This document shows, piece after piece, positions 61,118 through 64,000 of a stretch of DNA of 64,000 nucleotides. The stretch comes from Lachancea dasiensis (taxonomy: Eukaryota; Ascomycota; Saccharomycetes; Saccharomycetales; Saccharomycetaceae): contig LT598459.1 of assembly GCA_900074725.1 (NCBI GenBank), positions 72,467 to 136,466 on the forward strand, in the 5' to 3' direction. Below the pieces are notes generated by a model. That model ran no database searches and had not been told where the DNA came from. It saw nothing but the letters and a program-made list of their open reading frames with translations. Both the position numbers and the translations under genes were made by a program. Positions within the stretch are counted from its first letter, which is position 1; each line of letters starts with the position of its first letter.

Positions 61118-61633
61118 TGGGGTTCGTGCGGGCTCTAGAAAAATAGTAAAGTCGTCTTTTGCAGCAGGATCTGTCTATCTAACAATACCAACTGGTGACC
61201 CGGAACGCAAAGGCAATTTGACGACAGAGTTCCGGCCCAAAAGAAGCTACAATGGTTATTGTGCATGCAAGGGAAGGTCCAAGATTGTTCTGTAGGCCCA
61301 CATCAGTCGCTCTTGTGCTTCGTAGTGAGCAGCACAGTGTTCGACCAAAGAAAGGTCGCTTGAGATGGCATTTTTATGTGGCCTTCGATTAAGGAAGGTC
61401 CTCTATTGACTAAAAATATAAGTTAGATAACAAGAACTACGAGAAGTACCAACATCGGGGCTAGATGCTGGTAGAAAGCCAGATAAATGCTAAGCTGAAC
61501 AACTAGGTCATAATTACTAGTGTGTGTTGAAAGTTGTTAGCTTCTTGTGACGTTGTAGGTGATCCTGTACATGGGATAACGGAAGCGTGGCCGATTGACT
61601 TGATGGCACCAGACTACCTGAAGGCCCACACAG

Positions 61634-62655
61634 ATGGAAAGCAAATACCGAAGGGCACGACACCAGGCCGCCGGTCACGATGGGGCGTTCACGGATGTCA
61701 AAGAAACTTTGTTTTCAAGCCATCGACGCCTGCTGAAATCGAATTCTATCAAAATATTCAGTCGAAAACAACCTCGTCCGACGACGATGCCGGGCAACAA
61801 GTACCCCTGGCAGCGTGGATGCCGACGTTTGTAGGAACATTAGTCACGGGGGTTGCTGAGAATGTTTCTATCGAATCGTGGGCGCCACACACAGATCCAG
61901 AGCTAGCAGCACATCTTGCGTCGTTGCGGACCAACCCCGGTTTGGTCCCGAAGGAAAACCCAATCTTGGTGCTAGAGAATTTGTTAGTGGGCTTTAGCAA
62001 ACCTAACATCCTTGATATCAAGCTTGGCCGAGTCTTGTATGATGAGCTGGTGTCGGAAGATAAAAAACTACGAATGCAGAAAGTTAGTAATGAAACCACC
62101 TCAGGGAGCTTAGGGATACGTATCTGTGGTATCAAAATGCAACGGACTTCAAAAACGGAGCTTTTGAACCCTAGTTTCTACCAGATGGACGAGGAAAACT
62201 ACGTAGCTATTAACAAGCTCTACGGGCGGGCGCTAGCGGGCGAAGAGGTAGACGACGCTTTCAAGCTGTTCTTTGGGAATGAAAACCTGAGCGAAGACCA
62301 AATTCGTATACTTTACAACGTCTTCTACAAACGATTGATGTTATTTTATAACACTTTGCTTGACGAAGAAATACGAATGGTGTCATCAAGCTTATTGTTC
62401 ATATACGAGGGAGACTCCGCCTGTTGGGAAGAGTTGAACAATGAACACGAGCTAGTCAAGGGCTCTATACTGTCGTACCTAAGTGACAGTGATGAGGAAG
62501 AGGAGGCTGACGAAAAGCAAAAATACTTGAGCTCTTTGTCGTTGATCGATTTTGCACACTCAACACTGCAACCTGGTGCAGGCTACGATGAAAATGTCAT
62601 CGTGGGTGTGGAATCGCTTCTGAAGGTATTTGAGAGGCTTACCACCAGCCATTAG
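61634..62655 (+). CDS. ARG82: Inositol polyphosphate multikinase, frame broken by one base
   Basis: Arg82 phosphorylates inositol trisphosphate to IP4 and IP5 and supports ArgR-Mcm1 regulation of arginine genes. The N-terminal part reads in one frame from ATG 61634 (MESKYRRARHQAAGHDGAFTD), which matches the yeast HKAAGHDGTLTDG region. The rest reads in another frame from about 61702 (NFVFKPSTPAEIEFYQNI) to the stop. The switch lies near 61700-61706 and equals one missing base. Downstream the enzyme is intact: the inositol kinase motif KPNILDIKLG, SGSLGIRICGIKMQ, SSSLLFIYEGD, an acidic stretch and IDFAHSTLQPGAGYDENV. Without the break the product would be about 340 residues (yeast 355). A sequencing error is the likeliest cause. 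Confidence 0.88.
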
Positions 62656-62721
62656 CTTGATAAAAAGGCTCGTCTCAAGCCTCGGCATTAGTTTGAACTA
62701 CATGTACATGATTTAGCATAT

Positions 62722-64000
62722 TTACTCCGCAATTTTGACAATCTTACCGATAGCGATGGTAGTACCTTGATCTCTTAAGGTAAATCTACCCAACTGTGGA
62801 TAATCTTGGTATGTTTCCACACATACAGGTCCCTCTGCTTCTATAACGGCAATGATCTTCATACCCTTCTTGGCGAAAGCGGGAGGTTTCTTTGACTTAC
62901 GGTTGGAACCCTTTTCTAGCTTGTGCAGTAGCTTTGTAATTGTTACCTCTTCAATGGCAGTGTGGACATGCATAACACAGGAGAAACCAGCCGAAATAAT
63001 CGATTTCAATTCGACTATGGCAATCTGTGCAACGAACTTGGTAACATTCTTTACTGGATTCTTTGGCGAAGTCAGAACAAAGCCAGCAGAAATATCTTCT
63101 TCCTCTACACCCTTAAGCTTCAGTCTAACCTGCTCACCGCAAACCGCCATGTCAACTTCAGCTTCAGTTTCGTTGAAAATGTTGACAATTTCCACAGGAA
63201 TCCTATTAGGCATCAGCAGAGTACTGCTGTTCTTTTTGATATGACCAGATTCAATCTTACCTTCCACTATAGTACCCAGGTCTTTCATTTTAGAAGCAAT
63301 GGGTAGCATAAATGGGGCGTTGATACGACGATCAACATGGGTCATAGCATCCAAGTATTCCAATAAGGATGGTCCAGTGTACCATGGGCAGTCCTTAGGG
63401 TCGACACGTTGTTTGAGACCAGCACCTGTGTAACCAGAAACAGGCATGAAGATAACTTCCTGTTTGATGTTGTATCCAATAGCCTTCAAAAATACAGAGA
63501 TGTTCTTGACACATAGATCATATCTTTCCTGTTCCCAGCCGACTGTAGGGTCGTCCATTTTATTGACCACAACAATCATCTTATTGACACCTTGAGTCTT
63601 GGCCAGTAGAGCGTGTTCTCTCGTTTGTCCTCCCTTTTCAAAACCTGTTTCATATTCACCTTTTCTAGCAGAAATAACCAAAATACCAACATCGGCCTGA
63701 GAGGCCCCACCGATCATTTCTGATACGTACATTTTGTGGCCAGGAGCATCTAAAATGGTGTAGCGTCTCTTCTCTGTTTCGAAATAAGCTCTACCGACTT
63801 CAATGGTCTTACCGTCATTTCTTTCTTCCTTGTTAGTGTCCATGACCCACGATAGATACCAACCCTGTCTACCAGCATCCTTGGCCTCTCTTTCATACTT
63901 CTCCACCGTTCTCTTATCAACAGAGCCCGTCAAGTACAGCAGGTTACCACCCATGGTGGACTTACCAGCATCGACGTGGCCCATGAAAATGATGGACATG
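62722..64000 (-). CDS. SUP35: Translation release factor eRF3, N-terminal part beyond window
   Basis: Sup35 is the GTPase partner of Sup45 in translation termination. Only the C-terminal 425 residues or so are in the window, beginning at the GTPase domain; the glutamine/asparagine-rich prion domain and the charged M domain lie beyond 64000. Visible motifs are G1 GHVDAGKST, G3 DAPGHKMYV and G4 NKMD, with the eRF3-specific RQGWYLSWVMDTNKEERNDG between. Beta-barrel domains 2 and 3 carry GTIVEGKIESGHIKKNSSTL and KSKKPPAFAKKGMK, ending TTIAIGKIVKIAE as in yeast. The ATG at 63999 is internal, not the start. It converges with ARG82. Confidence 0.97.
   Translation of the reverse strand, partial: MSIIFMGHVDAGKSTMGGNLLYLTGSVDKRTVEKYEREAKDAGRQGWYLSWVMDTNKEERNDGKTIEVGRAYFETEKRRYTILDAPGHKMYVSEMIGGASQADVGILVISARKGEYETGFEKGGQTREHALLAKTQGVNKMIVVVNKMDDPTVGWEQERYDLCVKNISVFLKAIGYNIKQEVIFMPVSGYTGAGLKQRVDPKDCPWYTGPSLLEYLDAMTHVDRRINAPFMLPIASKMKDLGTIVEGKIESGHIKKNSSTLLMPNRIPVEIVNIFNETEAEVDMAVCGEQVRLKLKGVEEEDISAGFVLTSPKNPVKNVTKFVAQIAIVELKSIISAGFSCVMHVHTAIEEVTITKLLHKLEKGSNRKSKKPPAFAKKGMKIIAVIEAEGPVCVETYQDYPQLGRFTLRDQGTTIAIGKIVKIAE

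Larger units (their letters stand above)
60558..61633. other. Divergent intergenic region transporter-ARG82
   Basis: This 1.08-kb region serves two divergent genes. It contains the transporter TATA box, a GATAAG cluster and a 10-bp tandem repeat (each listed separately). The 240 bp before ARG82 show no clear site. No RNA gene was seen. Confidence 0.55.

Noticed and set aside
61534-61633. Upstream extension of the ARG82 downstream frame
   Set aside because: It starts with TTG and its residues do not match the family; the conserved N terminus is in the other frame from 61634.

Overview
This is a nuclear chromosome segment from a budding yeast of the Saccharomycetaceae. The coding regions are compact and mostly intronless. 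The two introns I found carry classical yeast signals (GTATGT or GTAAGT, TACTAAC, TAG). Almost every protein aligns along its length with a named Saccharomyces cerevisiae protein. The gene order interleaves two S. cerevisiae regions, the YDR172-YDR198 block and the YLR239-YLR246 plus YLR163-YLR168 blocks (systematic names recalled, not looked up). This is the pattern expected of a lineage that did not undergo the whole-genome duplication, such as Lachancea, Torulaspora or Zygosaccharomyces. I cannot fix the genus.

Layout, left to right: LIP2 (3' end cut by the window edge), RKM2, CBS2, CAB5, REF2, MSS116, VPS34, CSC1, ARV1, NUP42, GPN3, HST4, RVB1, SLY1 (one intron), CCT6, MAP1, CDD1, SND1, ERF2, a UPS2/UPS3-type PRELI gene, ATC1, RPS31, PLP1, SEC10, CDC1, SAS4, SCC2, PUS5, NVJ3, CSN9, SDH4, a 2.26-kb stretch without a convincing gene, MAS1, NGG1, RSM24, HMO1 (one intron), an inserted Dal5-family transporter, ARG82 (reading frame broken by one base), and SUP35 (N-terminal part beyond the window end).

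These are housekeeping genes rather than one pathway. Themes are mitochondrial function (LIP2, CBS2, MSS116, PUS5, SDH4, MAS1, RSM24, UPS2), membrane traffic and lipid homeostasis (VPS34, ARV1, SLY1, SEC10, ERF2, CDC1, NVJ3), chromatin and transcription (REF2, HST4, RVB1, SAS4, SCC2, NGG1, HMO1), and protein synthesis and folding (RKM2, CCT6, PLP1, MAP1, RPS31, SUP35). Genes occur as divergent or convergent neighbours, with two convergent pairs overlapping at their 3' ends. I recognised no tRNA, snoRNA, snRNA, transposon, LTR or centromere.

I did not find a new biological system. The observations most worth checking are the one-base frame break in ARG82, the gene-poor 2.26-kb gap where UBC1 would be expected, the CCCH zinc finger on NUP42, the introns in SLY1 and HMO1, a cluster of GATAAG sites in front of the inserted transporter, two upstream ORFs whose stops overlap the main start as ATGA (ERF2, SAS4), and an RRPE-PAC pair that collides with the first ATG of ATC1.
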